Assembly: GCA_039819165.1 (NCBI GenBank)
Contig: JBCBSM010000001.1
Span: 558,001-622,000, forward strand
DNA: 64,000 nt
Source of the DNA: Planctomycetota bacterium
GTDB taxonomy: Bacteria > Planctomycetota > Phycisphaerae > Phycisphaerales > UBA1924
Reading direction: 5' to 3'
In this document: one piece after another, positions 7,171 through 16,442 of the stretch
Layout: each line of letters begins with the position of its first letter
Position numbering within the stretch: position 1 is the stretch's first letter
The notes under the pieces: generated by a model
Seen by the model: only the letters and a program-made list of their open reading frames with translations
Databases searched by the model: none
Told to the model about the DNA's origin: nothing
Made by a program: the position numbers and the translations under genes

Positions 7171-8292
7171 ATGCTGCCCACACGCGACCTCGACTACGAC
7201 CTGCCCCCCGAGCTCGTCGCGACGCGGCCCGCCGAGCCCCGCGATGCCGCCCGGCTGATGGTCCTCCGCGGCGACGCCCCGCCCGAGCACCGCGTGTTCC
7301 GCGATCTTCCTGATCTCCTGGAACGCGGCGACCGCGTCGTGCTCAACACCAGCCGCGTGCTGCCGGCGCGCTTCGTCGGCGTCCGCGAGGACACCGGCGG
7401 CCGCGTCGAGGGGCTGTTCCTGGGCGTTGCCGGCCAGGCGTGGCACGCGATGATCAAGTCGCGGCGGTTCCGGGCTGGCGCGGTCGTGCGGCTCTCGGAG
7501 CGGGATGGCTCGGCCTCGGCCGATTGCATCGAACTGGCAGAGCGGCTGGAGGGCACGCCGGGCGCGTGGGTGGTCCGTCCGCGGCTGGCGAGCGGCTCGG
7601 GCGATGCCAGGGCCGATGCGATAGCGGTGCTGGATCGTCTGGGGCGGCCCCCGCTGCCACCGTACATCCGCAGCGCCCGCCGGCGATCGGGCGAGCCCGA
7701 CGACGGGCCGGCCGACCTCGACCGCTACCAGACGATCTACGCGGGTGAATCGGACGCGGCATCGGCTCCCGCCGCGGGGTCGGTGGCCGCCCCCACCGCG
7801 GGGCTGCACTTCACCGCTGGCGTGTTTGGTGGGCTCGAGGCCCGCGGCATCGCTCGCCGGGACGTCCGGCTGCACGTGGGCATCGGCACCTTCCGCGACG
7901 TAGAGGCCGACACCGTCGAGGCCCACGACATGCACGCCGAGTGGTGCCACGCCGAGGCCGCCGCGATGCGGGACCTGGTCGGGGCCGCCGACGCCGGCGG
8001 GCGGGTGGTTGCCGTGGGCAGCACGGCCACGCGGACGCTCGAGACGCTCGCGGAATCGCCGGGCGACTGGGGGCGGTGGATCGAGACCAGCCTGCTGGTC
8101 ACGCCGGGCTGGCGGTGGCGGCTGGTGGGCGGCATGGTGACGAACTTCCACCTGCCCCGCTCGACGCTCATGGCGCTCGTGGCGGCCATGCTGCCGGGCG
8201 GCGTCCAGCAGCTGCATGCCGTGTACCGGATCGCCATCGAGCGGCGGTACCGCTTCTACAGCTATGGTGATGCGATGCTGATCCTGCCGTAG
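7171..8292 (+). CDS. queA: S-adenosylmethionine:tRNA ribosyltransferase-isomerase
   Basis: Builds epoxyqueuosine in the wobble position of tRNAs for Asp, Asn, His and Tyr by transferring the ribosyl part of SAM to preQ1. The 373-residue protein carries the family landmarks: YDLPPELVATRPAEPRDAAR at the N-terminus, LNTSRVLPARFVG, DRYQTIYA, SVAAPTAGLHFT, GIGTFRDVEADTVEAHDMH, TSLLVTPGWRW and MVTNFHLPRSTLMALVAAM near the C-terminus. ATG 7171 gives the standard start. There is no Shine-Dalgarno site; a 12-bp hairpin sits just upstream. murE follows 46 bases downstream in the same direction, so read-through into the murein genes is plausible. Confidence 0.95.
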   Translation: MLPTRDLDYDLPPELVATRPAEPRDAARLMVLRGDAPPEHRVFRDLPDLLERGDRVVLNTSRVLPARFVGVREDTGGRVEGLFLGVAGQAWHAMIKSRRFRAGAVVRLSERDGSASADCIELAERLEGTPGAWVVRPRLASGSGDARADAIAVLDRLGRPPLPPYIRSARRRSGEPDDGPADLDRYQTIYAGESDAASAPAAGSVAAPTAGLHFTAGVFGGLEARGIARRDVRLHVGIGTFRDVEADTVEAHDMHAEWCHAEAAAMRDLVGAADAGGRVVAVGSTATRTLETLAESPGDWGRWIETSLLVTPGWRWRLVGGMVTNFHLPRSTLMALVAAMLPGGVQQLHAVYRIAIERRYRFYSYGDAMLILP

Positions 8293-8338
8293 GGAGACGG
8301 CGGGGCCGAAATCTCGGTCGGGCGGTCGATCCCGGCCG

Positions 8339-9874
8339 ATGGAGGTGCCGAGCACGGACGTGGCGAGCACACCCCAACGCCCATCGATCGACCTTGCCGA
8401 CCTGGCCCGGGATCTGCCGGTGCGGCTGCCGCATGGCGCGACGCCCGCGATCCGCGGCGTCACCGAGGACAGCCGCCTCGTCGAGCCCGGCTGGTTGTTC
8501 GTCGCCCGGGCCGGCTGCCGGGTGGACGGTGCGGCCTATCTCGGCCAGGCAATCGAGCGGGGCGCGGTTGCGGTCGTCGCCCGGCCCGGCATCGGCGTCG
8601 ACGGGGCGGTCCACGTCGCGTGCGAGGACCCGGCCGCGACCGGCGCCGAGATCATCGAGCGGTGGCACGGCTCGCCTTCGCGGACGCTGGCGATCGCGGG
8701 CGTCACCGGAACCAACGGCAAGACCACCGTGTGCGCGCTGCTGCGGCAGCTGCTCGAGGCCTCGGGGGTTCGCTGCGGGTTGATGGGCACCATCGAGCAC
8801 CACGACGGGGCGGACTCTTGCAGGGCGACGCTGACGTCCGCGCCGGCGGAGGTCACCAGCGGCACCCTGGCGCGGATGGTCGCCAACGGCTGCGGTGCGG
8901 CGGCGATCGAGGCGTCCAGCCACGCCCTGGACCAGAGGCGGCTCGCGGGCGTGCGATTTCGCGCGGGCGTCTTCACAGGGCTCAGCGGCGACCACCTGGA
9001 CTACCACGGCACGCTCGACGACTACGCCGCAGCCAAGGCCCGGCTGTTCGGGGCGCTCGACGCGGACGCCCTGGCGGTCGTCAACGCGGACGATCCGCAG
9101 GCCAGTCGGATGCTCCGCGACTGCGGCGCACGCGTGCTGCGGTGCTCGGCCAACCCGGCCGGCGCGGACGCGTGGGTGGCAGCAACCGCCGACGGCCTGG
9201 CGAGCCGGGTCGAGCTGGGCGGGCCGTGGGGCGTGATCTCCGGGCGGCTGCCGCTGCCGGGGTCGCACAACGCCATGAACGCGCTGCAGGCGGTCGCGGT
9301 GGCGCACGCGTTCGGGGCCTCGGCGGAGGATCTGGAACGGGCGCTGCCGACGCTGGCTCCGCCGGCGGGCCGGCTGGAGCGGATCGAGGTCGCCGGCGTC
9401 GCGGGCCCGCTCGTGTTCGTCGACTTCGCCCACACCGATGATGCGCTGGACAAGACGCTGGCCGCGGTGGCGGGCGGCATGGCCGGCGGCCGGCTGTGGG
9501 TGGTCTTCGGCTGCGGCGGTGATCGCGACCGCACCAAGCGGCCACGGATGGGGGCGGCGGCGGCCCGGCACGCCCACCACGTCGTGGTCACCTCCGACAA
9601 CCCGCGGACCGAGGATCCGACGGCCATCATCGACGACGTGCTGGGTGGCGTGGGCTCGCACGAGTCGGTCCGCTGCGACCCCGATCGCGAGCGGGCGATC
9701 CGCCTGGCCATTGAGGCGGCGGCCGCCGGCGACCTCGTCGTCATCGCCGGCAAGGGGCACGAGGACTACCAGATCCTGCCCGACGGCGAGGGCGGCACGG
9801 TGCGGCGGGCCTTCGACGATCGCGAGATCGCGCGAGCCGCCCTGCGGGCTCGCGCGATGGGGAGCGTGGCGTGA
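8339..9874 (+). CDS. murE: UDP-N-acetylmuramoyl-tripeptide synthetase MurE
   Basis: Adds the third residue of the peptidoglycan stem peptide, at the cost of ATP, in the cytoplasm. In order: an N-terminal UDP-binding domain, the ATP loop GVTGTNGKTT at about residues 121-130, the central SSHALDQRR and GDHLDYHGTLDDY segments, and the C-terminal domain with SDNPRTEDP. The DNPR motif is the known meso-diaminopimelate specificity signature, so this organism should have DAP-type murein, matching the dapL-like gene at 3.5 kb. At 511 residues the length is normal. Its TGA overlaps the GTG start of murF (GTGA), showing tight coupling. ATG 8339 has no clear ribosome binding site. Confidence 0.95.
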   Translation: MEVPSTDVASTPQRPSIDLADLARDLPVRLPHGATPAIRGVTEDSRLVEPGWLFVARAGCRVDGAAYLGQAIERGAVAVVARPGIGVDGAVHVACEDPAATGAEIIERWHGSPSRTLAIAGVTGTNGKTTVCALLRQLLEASGVRCGLMGTIEHHDGADSCRATLTSAPAEVTSGTLARMVANGCGAAAIEASSHALDQRRLAGVRFRAGVFTGLSGDHLDYHGTLDDYAAAKARLFGALDADALAVVNADDPQASRMLRDCGARVLRCSANPAGADAWVAATADGLASRVELGGPWGVISGRLPLPGSHNAMNALQAVAVAHAFGASAEDLERALPTLAPPAGRLERIEVAGVAGPLVFVDFAHTDDALDKTLAAVAGGMAGGRLWVVFGCGGDRDRTKRPRMGAAAARHAHHVVVTSDNPRTEDPTAIIDDVLGGVGSHESVRCDPDRERAIRLAIEAAAAGDLVVIAGKGHEDYQILPDGEGGTVRRAFDDREIARAALRARAMGSVA

Positions 9875-11238
9875 CGCCGCCCGGCTGGACGCTGCGGACG
9901 CTCGCGGAGGCCACGGGCGGTGCCTGGCTGTCGCCGCCCGACGGAGACGCGGTTGCCTCGGGCGCGGGCATCGATACGCGAACGCTCGGCCGGGGCGAGG
10001 TCTTCTTCGCGCTGCGGGGCGAGCGCGCCGACGGGCACGACATGCTCGCCGCCGCTCGGAACGCTGGAGCTTCTGCGGCCGTCGTCGAGCGCGGCGTCGC
10101 GGCGCCCGATGGCCTGGCGGTGCTGCGGGTGGCGTCGACGATCGACGCGCTGGCTGCCGCGGCCCGGGCGGTCCGTGCGTCGATGCGCGCGCGGTGCGTC
10201 GGCGTGATCGGCAGCAACGGCAAGACCACGACGGTGCGGATGCTCGAGTCGGTGCTGGGCACGACGTTCCGAACGCACGCGTCGCCGCGTTCGTTCAATA
10301 ACGCGCTCGGGGTGCCGCTGGCGGTGCTCAATGCGCCCGGCGGGACCGAGGCCCTCGTGTGCGAGCTGGGAGAGGGCACGCCGGGCGCACTCGCCGGGTA
10401 CGCGCGGATCGCGCGGCCCGACGCGATGATCATCACGAGCGTCGGCCTAGCGCACGCGAGCGAGTTGGGCGGCATCGCGGGCATCCGCCGGGAGTTCGCC
10501 GACGCCGTCGCGGTGCTGGCCCCGGCCGGACTCGTCGTGGTGCCGCCGGAGGATGCCCTCCTCGCGGGCGGTCGCCGGGCGGCAACGTTTGGTGCGCGGG
10601 ACGACGCGATCCTGCGGATCCGGCGGTCGTGGCACGAGGACGCGGCCCTGCGATTCGAGCTGGACGACGACTCGGCCTGGGATCTGCCGGTGCCCGGTGA
10701 GCACAACGCACTCAACGCCGCGGCCGTGATCGCGCTCGCGCGGTCCTGGGGCGTTGCCGACGAGCACATCGGCGTCGGCCTGGCAACGTTCACGCCCGCG
10801 GACATGCGGCTGGCGGTGCACGAGGCCGGCGGCCGGATGCTCATCGAGGACTGCTACAACGCCAATCCGCCGTCGGCTCTTGCAGCGCTGCGGACGCTGG
10901 TGGCGCTGGGTGGTGATCGCCACCGCGTGGCCGTGCTGGGCGACATGCTGGAATTGGGCGACGAGAGCCCGGCGCTGCACGCCGAGGTCGGCCGTGCCGC
11001 CGCCGAGGTCGCCGATGCCTGCGTGTTCGTCGGCGAGGCCAGCGAGCACGGCTTCCGAGCGGCCCGCGATGCGGGGGTGCCGTGCGTGTGGTGCGCCGAC
11101 GCGACGGAAGCCGCGGATCGCGCGGCCGGTGTGCTCGAGCCGCGATCGATCGTGCTGCTCAAGGCGTCGCGGGGCGTGCGGCTGGAGCGCGTGGCCGCCG
11201 CGCTGCGGCACGCGGCTCCACGGCCGGCGGTGATCTAG
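9871..11238 (+). CDS. murF: UDP-N-acetylmuramoyl-tripeptide--D-alanyl-D-alanine ligase MurF
   Basis: Joins D-Ala-D-Ala to UDP-MurNAc-tripeptide, completing the cytoplasmic stem peptide. The 455-residue protein has the Mur ligase order: an N-terminal domain with SGAGIDTRTLGRGEVFFALRG, the ATP loop GVIGSNGKTTT, SFNNALGVPLAVL, the central EHNALNAAAVIALA, and the C-terminal segment IEDCYNANPPSALAAL followed by VAVLGDMLELGDES. GTG 9871 overlaps the murE stop by four bases, so translation is coupled. mraY follows after only three bases. The gene order murE-murF-mraY is the conserved division/cell-wall cluster order. Confidence 0.95.
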   Translation: MTPPGWTLRTLAEATGGAWLSPPDGDAVASGAGIDTRTLGRGEVFFALRGERADGHDMLAAARNAGASAAVVERGVAAPDGLAVLRVASTIDALAAAARAVRASMRARCVGVIGSNGKTTTVRMLESVLGTTFRTHASPRSFNNALGVPLAVLNAPGGTEALVCELGEGTPGALAGYARIARPDAMIITSVGLAHASELGGIAGIRREFADAVAVLAPAGLVVVPPEDALLAGGRRAATFGARDDAILRIRRSWHEDAALRFELDDDSAWDLPVPGEHNALNAAAVIALARSWGVADEHIGVGLATFTPADMRLAVHEAGGRMLIEDCYNANPPSALAALRTLVALGGDRHRVAVLGDMLELGDESPALHAEVGRAAAEVADACVFVGEASEHGFRAARDAGVPCVWCADATEAADRAAGVLEPRSIVLLKASRGVRLERVAAALRHAAPRPAVI

Positions 11239-11241
11239 GCC

Positions 11242-12426
11242 GTGCTGTACTGGCTCATCACCGCGCTGCAGGACGTGCTGCCCGAGTGGCTGATGGACGC
11301 CTTCCAGGTGCTCTACCAGGTCGAGTTTCGGGCACTCGCGTCGGCGGTGCTCGCCTTCGGGCTCGTGCTGGGCTTCGGCAAGCAGGTGATCGCGCAGCTG
11401 GTGAAGTTCAAGATCGGCGACCCGGGACTGAGCGACGCCGAGGCGCTGCAGATGGGCGCGGCCTCCAAGCGGCACACGCCGACGATGGGCGGCGTGCTGA
11501 TCTGCGGAGCCATGCTCGCCGCCACGCTGCTGCTGGGCGACCTCGCGAACTTCTACGTCCGCACCGGGCTGCTGCTGCTAGTCAGCTTTTCGCTGATCGG
11601 CGGCGCCGACGATGTCCTCAAGCTGCTGGCGTCGAGGCGGGGCGGCGGGCGGCAGGGCCTGCACTCGTGGGAGAAGCTGCTGTTCCAGCTCGGCGCGTCG
11701 GCGTTGATCGCCTACTTCGCGTTCCGGCACGCCGACACGCCCGAGGCGCTGGACCTCGCGCACGCGGTCAACCTGCCCTTCCAGCGAACGACGCTGCCGG
11801 GCGGCGGCGAGGTGAACCCGGCGTTGCTGTTCCTGCCCGCGTGGGCCTTCGTGGTGGTGGGCACGCTGATGATCGCGGGGCTCTCCAACGCCGCCAACCT
11901 GACCGACGGCATGGACGGGCTCGCGGGCGGGCTGTCGGCGACGATGTCGGTGGGCCTGGTGGTGCTGGCGGTGATCGCCGGCACGCAGTCGACGGCGCAG
12001 CAGCTGCTGGTGCCCTACGTGCCGGGGTCCGAGGAGCTGAGCGTGCTGGCGGGCGCGCTGCTCGGGGCCAGCCTGGGCTTCCTATGGTGGAATTCGTTCC
12101 CGGCACAGGTGTTCATGGGCGATACCGGCTCGCTGCCCATCGGCGGGCTGGCGGGCTACGTGGCGCTCGTGACGCGGCAGGAGATCGTCGTCCTGCTGAT
12201 GTGCGGCATCTTCGTGCTGGAGATCGCATCCGTGGTGCTCCAGGTGGGGTATTACAAGTGGACGAAGCGGTTCGCGGCCGGCGGACCCCGCCGGATCTTC
12301 CGGTGCGCGCCGTACCACCACCACCTGCACCTGGGCGGGCTGGCCGAGCCCAAGGTGGTCGCGAGGCTCTGGATCGCCGGCGTGCTGCTGCTGGTGCTGG
12401 CGCTGGCCTCGATCAAGCTTCGATGA
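11242..12426 (+). CDS. mraY: Phospho-N-acetylmuramoyl-pentapeptide transferase MraY
   Basis: Integral membrane enzyme that moves phospho-MurNAc-pentapeptide to undecaprenyl phosphate, forming lipid I. The 394-residue protein has about ten hydrophobic segments and the family motifs KRHTPTMGG, a DD pair in SLIGGADDVLKL, NAANLTDGMDGLAGGL, NSFPAQVFMGDTGSL and the cytoplasmic histidine loop APYHHHLHLGG. The HHH loop and the DGMDGL aspartates are the expected catalytic/Mg-binding residues. The start is GTG 11242, three bases after murF, without a separate ribosome binding site. Unlike in many bacteria, the next gene is not murD or ftsW but an unrelated membrane-anchored protein. Confidence 0.95.
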   Translation: MLYWLITALQDVLPEWLMDAFQVLYQVEFRALASAVLAFGLVLGFGKQVIAQLVKFKIGDPGLSDAEALQMGAASKRHTPTMGGVLICGAMLAATLLLGDLANFYVRTGLLLLVSFSLIGGADDVLKLLASRRGGGRQGLHSWEKLLFQLGASALIAYFAFRHADTPEALDLAHAVNLPFQRTTLPGGGEVNPALLFLPAWAFVVVGTLMIAGLSNAANLTDGMDGLAGGLSATMSVGLVVLAVIAGTQSTAQQLLVPYVPGSEELSVLAGALLGASLGFLWWNSFPAQVFMGDTGSLPIGGLAGYVALVTRQEIVVLLMCGIFVLEIASVVLQVGYYKWTKRFAAGGPRRIFRCAPYHHHLHLGGLAEPKVVARLWIAGVLLLVLALASIKLR

Positions 12427-12432
12427 GGATCC

Positions 12433-13800
12433 GTGCCCGACGCACCCCCCCGAAGATCGGATGACCGATCCACGCCCCGCGACGTGGCGCCGTCGCTGTG
12501 GCTGCTAGTGCTGCTGGCTCTCGGTGTCGCCGCGGTGCTCGCCGTCGTCCGCCAGCACGACGCGGTCCCGCCGGCCGCCGTGTCGCTGGCCGCCCCTCAG
12601 GAGGCCAGGCCCGCCGACCCCGAGACGCTCCGGGCCAAGGCCGAGACGCAGCTCGCCGGTGATCTCGGCCGGCGGGCGCCCATCCGACTGGTCCTCCGCG
12701 ACGGCCGCTCGCAGGACGCCGACCTGCTCGAGGAGACCGCGGCGGAAGTCACGGTGTCCATCGGCGGCGTGCGGCGGGTGTTCCGGCAGTCGCAGATCGA
12801 GCGGCTGGTGCGGCTGCCCGACCTGGCGACGCGGTATCGCCAGTGGCGGGCGCAGATCGATGACGACGACGTCGTGCAGCTCGAGCAACTCGTCGATTGG
12901 CTGGTGGGCAAGGAGCTCTACCACGTCGCCCACTTCGAGATCTCGAGGCTCGTCGAGCGGCGGCCCCGCGACACCCGGCTCCGCGCCATGCTCAAGACCA
13001 TCCGGGGGCAGACGCGACTCTTCGAGCGCCGCGGCATGGGCGTCAAGCCCGAGCGCGCGGAGGGCCCCGAGCCGCTGCCGCTGCTGACGCCCGAGCAGAT
13101 CAACCTGATCCGCGTGTTCGAGCTGGACCTGCTCGATCCGCCGCGGCTGCGGATACCGCGGGACGTCGTCCAGCGCTTCCTGGTGGCGTACCGGGACGAT
13201 CCGCGGCTGCCGCAGACCCCCGAGGGCCGTGTGGCGCTGGCGGCGGCCGAGCCCGAGCGGATCCTGCGGCTGATGTTCGAGCTGCAGGCCCGCGAGTTCT
13301 ACGGCCAGGTCGTGGTCCAGCAGGACCCCAAGAGCATGCGTCTGTTCCGCCAGGACGTGCGGCGGTGGTTGGTCCCCGGGTGTGCCACGAGCCGCTGCCA
13401 TGGTGGCGCCGAGGCGGGCCAGCTCCGTCTGGAGCGCCGTCGCGCGTCCAGCGAGCCCGGCGCGTACACCAACTTCTTGATCCTGCAGCGATTCCGGCTG
13501 GCCGACGGCACGCCGCTGATCGACTTCGAGCAGCCCGAACGCAGCCCGCTGCTGCACCTGGGCCTCGCGCGGGATCGCTCCCGCTACCCCCACCCCGAGA
13601 TCCCCCGCGACGAGGGGCCGGGGGACGCGTGGAAGCCGGTGTTCCGCACCGTCGACGACCCCGACTGGCGGAACACGACGGCGTGGATCCGCTCGCTCTA
13701 CCAGCCCCGGCCCGAGTACCCGATCGAGTATCCGCCCGCTGGTTCGGATGCGGGAGCCACAGAGGGTCCGGCGGATCCGGCCGGCAGAGGCGGCGGTTGA
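12433..13800 (+). CDS. Membrane-anchored protein with a CX4CH motif, unknown function
   Basis: A 455-residue protein with one N-terminal membrane anchor (residues about 20-38, LWLLVLLALGVAAVLAVV) and a large domain that should lie outside the cytoplasm. Residues about 70-130 look like a small beta-barrel of the kind that reads sequence repeats (RLVLRDGRSQDADLLEETA). The striking feature is CATSRCHGG at residues 317-325, a CX4CH arrangement reminiscent of a non-standard c-type haem attachment site; planctomycetes often carry haem-binding domains in large secreted proteins. A disulfide or metal site is equally possible. GTG 12433 is six bases after mraY, so it is probably in the mur transcript. 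I do not recognise the family. Confidence 0.75.
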   Translation: MPDAPPRRSDDRSTPRDVAPSLWLLVLLALGVAAVLAVVRQHDAVPPAAVSLAAPQEARPADPETLRAKAETQLAGDLGRRAPIRLVLRDGRSQDADLLEETAAEVTVSIGGVRRVFRQSQIERLVRLPDLATRYRQWRAQIDDDDVVQLEQLVDWLVGKELYHVAHFEISRLVERRPRDTRLRAMLKTIRGQTRLFERRGMGVKPERAEGPEPLPLLTPEQINLIRVFELDLLDPPRLRIPRDVVQRFLVAYRDDPRLPQTPEGRVALAAAEPERILRLMFELQAREFYGQVVVQQDPKSMRLFRQDVRRWLVPGCATSRCHGGAEAGQLRLERRRASSEPGAYTNFLILQRFRLADGTPLIDFEQPERSPLLHLGLARDRSRYPHPEIPRDEGPGDAWKPVFRTVDDPDWRNTTAWIRSLYQPRPEYPIEYPPAGSDAGATEGPADPAGRGGG

Positions 13801-13940
13801 TCGGCCCCGCCCGCCCCTAGAGTGCCCATTCGGATCCGAACCGCTCGCCCGGACCGCCCGAACAGCGGACGGCGTGCGATCCCGATCGTGGACCCAGGGT
13901 CGCCCGGTGCTCGCCGGGCGGCGGCCGACGGAGTGAGTCG

Positions 13941-15269
13941 ATGCATGTAGTGCGAGGTGCGGTGCCCGTGGCGATGGCCGGCGTGGCGGGGCTCGTCCTG
14001 CTTGGCGGTTGCGATAACGCCGATCCGAACGCCACCGCCATCGCCGATGCGTCGGTGGAGATGCGGGCGATCTCGCCGGGCTCCATCCCGCCGGCGGACG
14101 AGAACGACGCCGCCGCCAAGTACGGCCGGGTGGCCTCGGCGGTGCGGACCGCGGCTTCCTCGGGCGATGGCGCCCACGCCGCGGCGGCCCGGCAGCTTCT
14201 GGCCCGGGCCGAGGCCGGCCGTTCGCTGCCGGCGATGGCGGATCTGGCCCGCGTCGAGCGGGAGGCCAGCGAGATGCTCGCCCGCGTGCTCTCGCTCGAG
14301 ACCGCGAGGCTGTCGGCCGAGCAGGTCGCCGCGACGCTGGAGGGCTACGACGCCGCCGCCGAGCGGGCCGAGATCGACGAGCGGATCGCCGAGCGGCAGC
14401 GCGAGCTGGGCGGGCTGGAGGACGAGCGGGACGCGGCGCGGAACCAGGTGGCCACCCTCCGCGGCCAGATCGAGGATCTGGAGGGCCAGATCGACACGCT
14501 GCGACGCCGGGAGACCGGGCTGCGGGACCGCTCGTTGGGCGAGGACCCGATCCGGGCGGCTGAGACCATCGGCGAGGCCCGCCGCGTGGGCCGCCAGGCC
14601 GACGGCCTGGAGGCGCGGGCGAGCGAACTGGACGCCGAGATCCTGGTGCGGCTGCCGGCCGTGGGCGAGCTGGAGACCAAGATCGAGGCCGCCAACCGCC
14701 AGCTGACGATGCTCGGGGCCGCCCGCAGCGCGGTGGACGAGCGCGAGCAGCAGGCCCTCCGCGAGGCCGAGACCGCCTCGGAGGACGCCCGCCGGTACGC
14801 CGCCCAGATGCGGGAGATGATCGAGCAGGTCCAGGCCCTGCATCTCCAGCAGGCCCGCGACGCGACCAACGCGGCCCAGGAGGCCCTGTCGGCCGCCGCC
14901 GGCTCGGCCCGCGGCGACGAGGGGGCGCTCACCGCCGCCGTCGCCCAGAGCGACCTGGCCTCGCTGGCCGCCCGCCGGGCCGGCACGCTGCATCGATTCG
15001 CCGAGACCCTGGACCGGCTGGCCAGCGCGGCGTCGACCCAGGACCAGTCCCGCCTGAGCGCCCTCACCCGGCAGTTCCGCGAGCGGGCCGCCGAGCAGCG
15101 CGAGGCGGCCGTCCAGGCCTACGACAGGGCGGCATCGGCGTTCCGGCGGGTCCGGGCGACCGGCGACACCCGAGAGGCGCTCCAGGAGACCGCCGACGCC
15201 CTTGAGGCGCGGCGAGACGAACTCGGTGGATCGGCTCGCAGCGACGCGACCACGCCCGGGGACGGCTGA
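13941..15269 (+). CDS. Coiled-coil lipoprotein, unknown function
   Basis: A 442-residue protein with a lipoprotein signal: a hydrophobic stretch ending in VLLGGC, so Cys about 25 would be the lipidated residue. The rest is almost entirely Ala/Glu/Arg-rich helix with heptad spacing, with long charged coiled coils at about residues 95-300 (RERQRELGGLEDERDAARNQ type) and again near the C-terminus. It probably forms a rod in the periplasm or at the outer membrane. No enzymatic motif is seen. ATG 13941 has GGAGTGAG a few bases upstream. It ends four bases before the reductase gene, so the two are co-transcribed, although no functional link is evident. Confidence 0.8.
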   Translation: MHVVRGAVPVAMAGVAGLVLLGGCDNADPNATAIADASVEMRAISPGSIPPADENDAAAKYGRVASAVRTAASSGDGAHAAAARQLLARAEAGRSLPAMADLARVEREASEMLARVLSLETARLSAEQVAATLEGYDAAAERAEIDERIAERQRELGGLEDERDAARNQVATLRGQIEDLEGQIDTLRRRETGLRDRSLGEDPIRAAETIGEARRVGRQADGLEARASELDAEILVRLPAVGELETKIEAANRQLTMLGAARSAVDEREQQALREAETASEDARRYAAQMREMIEQVQALHLQQARDATNAAQEALSAAAGSARGDEGALTAAVAQSDLASLAARRAGTLHRFAETLDRLASAASTQDQSRLSALTRQFRERAAEQREAAVQAYDRAASAFRRVRATGDTREALQETADALEARRDELGGSARSDATTPGDG

Positions 15270-15273
15270 CCGG

Positions 15274-16245
15274 ATGGCGGCGCTCGACGCGGAGCACCAC
15301 ATCGATCCCGGGCCCGATCTCGTCACGGCCGAGCTGCACCGCGTGGGCCCGAGGGAGCCGGTCGAGGGCGTGGTGCGGTCCAACGAAATCTGTACCGCCA
15401 GTGGCAAGGCGGCCAGCTTCGTTCGGCACATCGAGATCGACGTGGGCGGCACGCCTCTGGCGCGTTCGTTCGTCGCGGGCCAGAGCTTCGGCGTGCACCC
15501 GCCGGGAGAGAACGAACGGGGCCGACCGCACGCGCTGCGGCTGTACTCGCTGGCGTCGCCAACGCGGGGCGAGGATGGCGAAGGCGGCGTCATCGCCACC
15601 ACCGTCAAGCGGCTGATCGACGAGCGGTCCGACGGGCCCGGCCTGTTTACGGGCGTCGCCTCGAACTACCTGTGTGATCTGCGGCCCGGCGATCGGTTGC
15701 GGGTCAGCGGGCCCAACGGCAAGCGATTCGTGCTGCCCGCACGGCCCGAGGAGCACGATTACGTGTTCTTCGCGACCGGCACCGGCATCGCGCCCTTCCG
15801 CGGCATGGTCCTCGAACTGCTCGAGCGGGCGCCCGAGAGCCGCATCGCGCTGGTGATGGGCGCGCCCTACGCCACGGATCTGCTCTACGACGGCGCGATG
15901 CGGGCCCTCGACGCGGAGCACGCGAACTTCTCGTACCTGCCGACGGTCAGCCGCCAGCCCCAGCGGGACGGCGCGGGCCCGATGTACGTCCAGGACCGCT
16001 TGGAGCACGATGCCGATCTGCTCGGCGAGATCCTGAGATCCGATCGCGGGCTGATCTACGTCTGCGGGCTGCTGGGCATGGAGCTCGGCATCGCACAGCG
16101 GCTGGCGCGTCGATTCGCGGGAGATGCGCTGGAGCGATACCTGCGGATCGATCCCGAGGTGGCCGACGACATCGATGGATGGACCCGCAAGATGATCCAT
16201 CGCAAGGTGAAGCCGACCCGCCGGATGTTCGTGGAGGTCTACTGA
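15274..16245 (+). CDS. Plant-type ferredoxin--NADP+ reductase-like flavoprotein
   Basis: A 323-residue FAD- and NADP-binding reductase. FAD binding is shown by RLYSLASPTRG (RxYS type) and the later GLFTGVASNYLCDLRPGD; NADP binding by FFATGTGIAPFRGM and YVCGLLGMELGI; and the protein ends in FVEVY, the terminal aromatic that stacks on the flavin in plant-type reductases. It should transfer electrons between ferredoxin or flavodoxin and NADP(H). The benzoyl-CoA/BoxA-type and the photosynthetic-type branches look alike at this level, so the physiological partner is open. ATG 15274 follows the lipoprotein stop by four bases; the frame is open further upstream, but those starts lie inside the lipoprotein gene. 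Confidence 0.85.
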   Translation: MAALDAEHHIDPGPDLVTAELHRVGPREPVEGVVRSNEICTASGKAASFVRHIEIDVGGTPLARSFVAGQSFGVHPPGENERGRPHALRLYSLASPTRGEDGEGGVIATTVKRLIDERSDGPGLFTGVASNYLCDLRPGDRLRVSGPNGKRFVLPARPEEHDYVFFATGTGIAPFRGMVLELLERAPESRIALVMGAPYATDLLYDGAMRALDAEHANFSYLPTVSRQPQRDGAGPMYVQDRLEHDADLLGEILRSDRGLIYVCGLLGMELGIAQRLARRFAGDALERYLRIDPEVADDIDGWTRKMIHRKVKPTRRMFVEVY

Positions 16246-16442
16246 GGCGCCCCGCCGCCGGTGGTCGCCATCGGTGCCCCGCGTTGACCATATGGGCGGG
16301 TTCGGCTAGCTTTGGGGCCTTCCGCAACCGCCGGGTCCCGGCCTCGCGTAGAGGAGTGCCTCCGAGCGGGCGGCGCGGATGGCCGATCGATCGTTCGACG
16401 CCCGTTTCTGTCCGGATTGTGTTGGGAACCAAGGAGCTGGCC

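Noticed and set aside
13698-15608. A 636-codon open frame opposite the coiled-coil lipoprotein
   Set aside because: Antisense shadow; no natural composition, and it spans two genes and an intergenic region.
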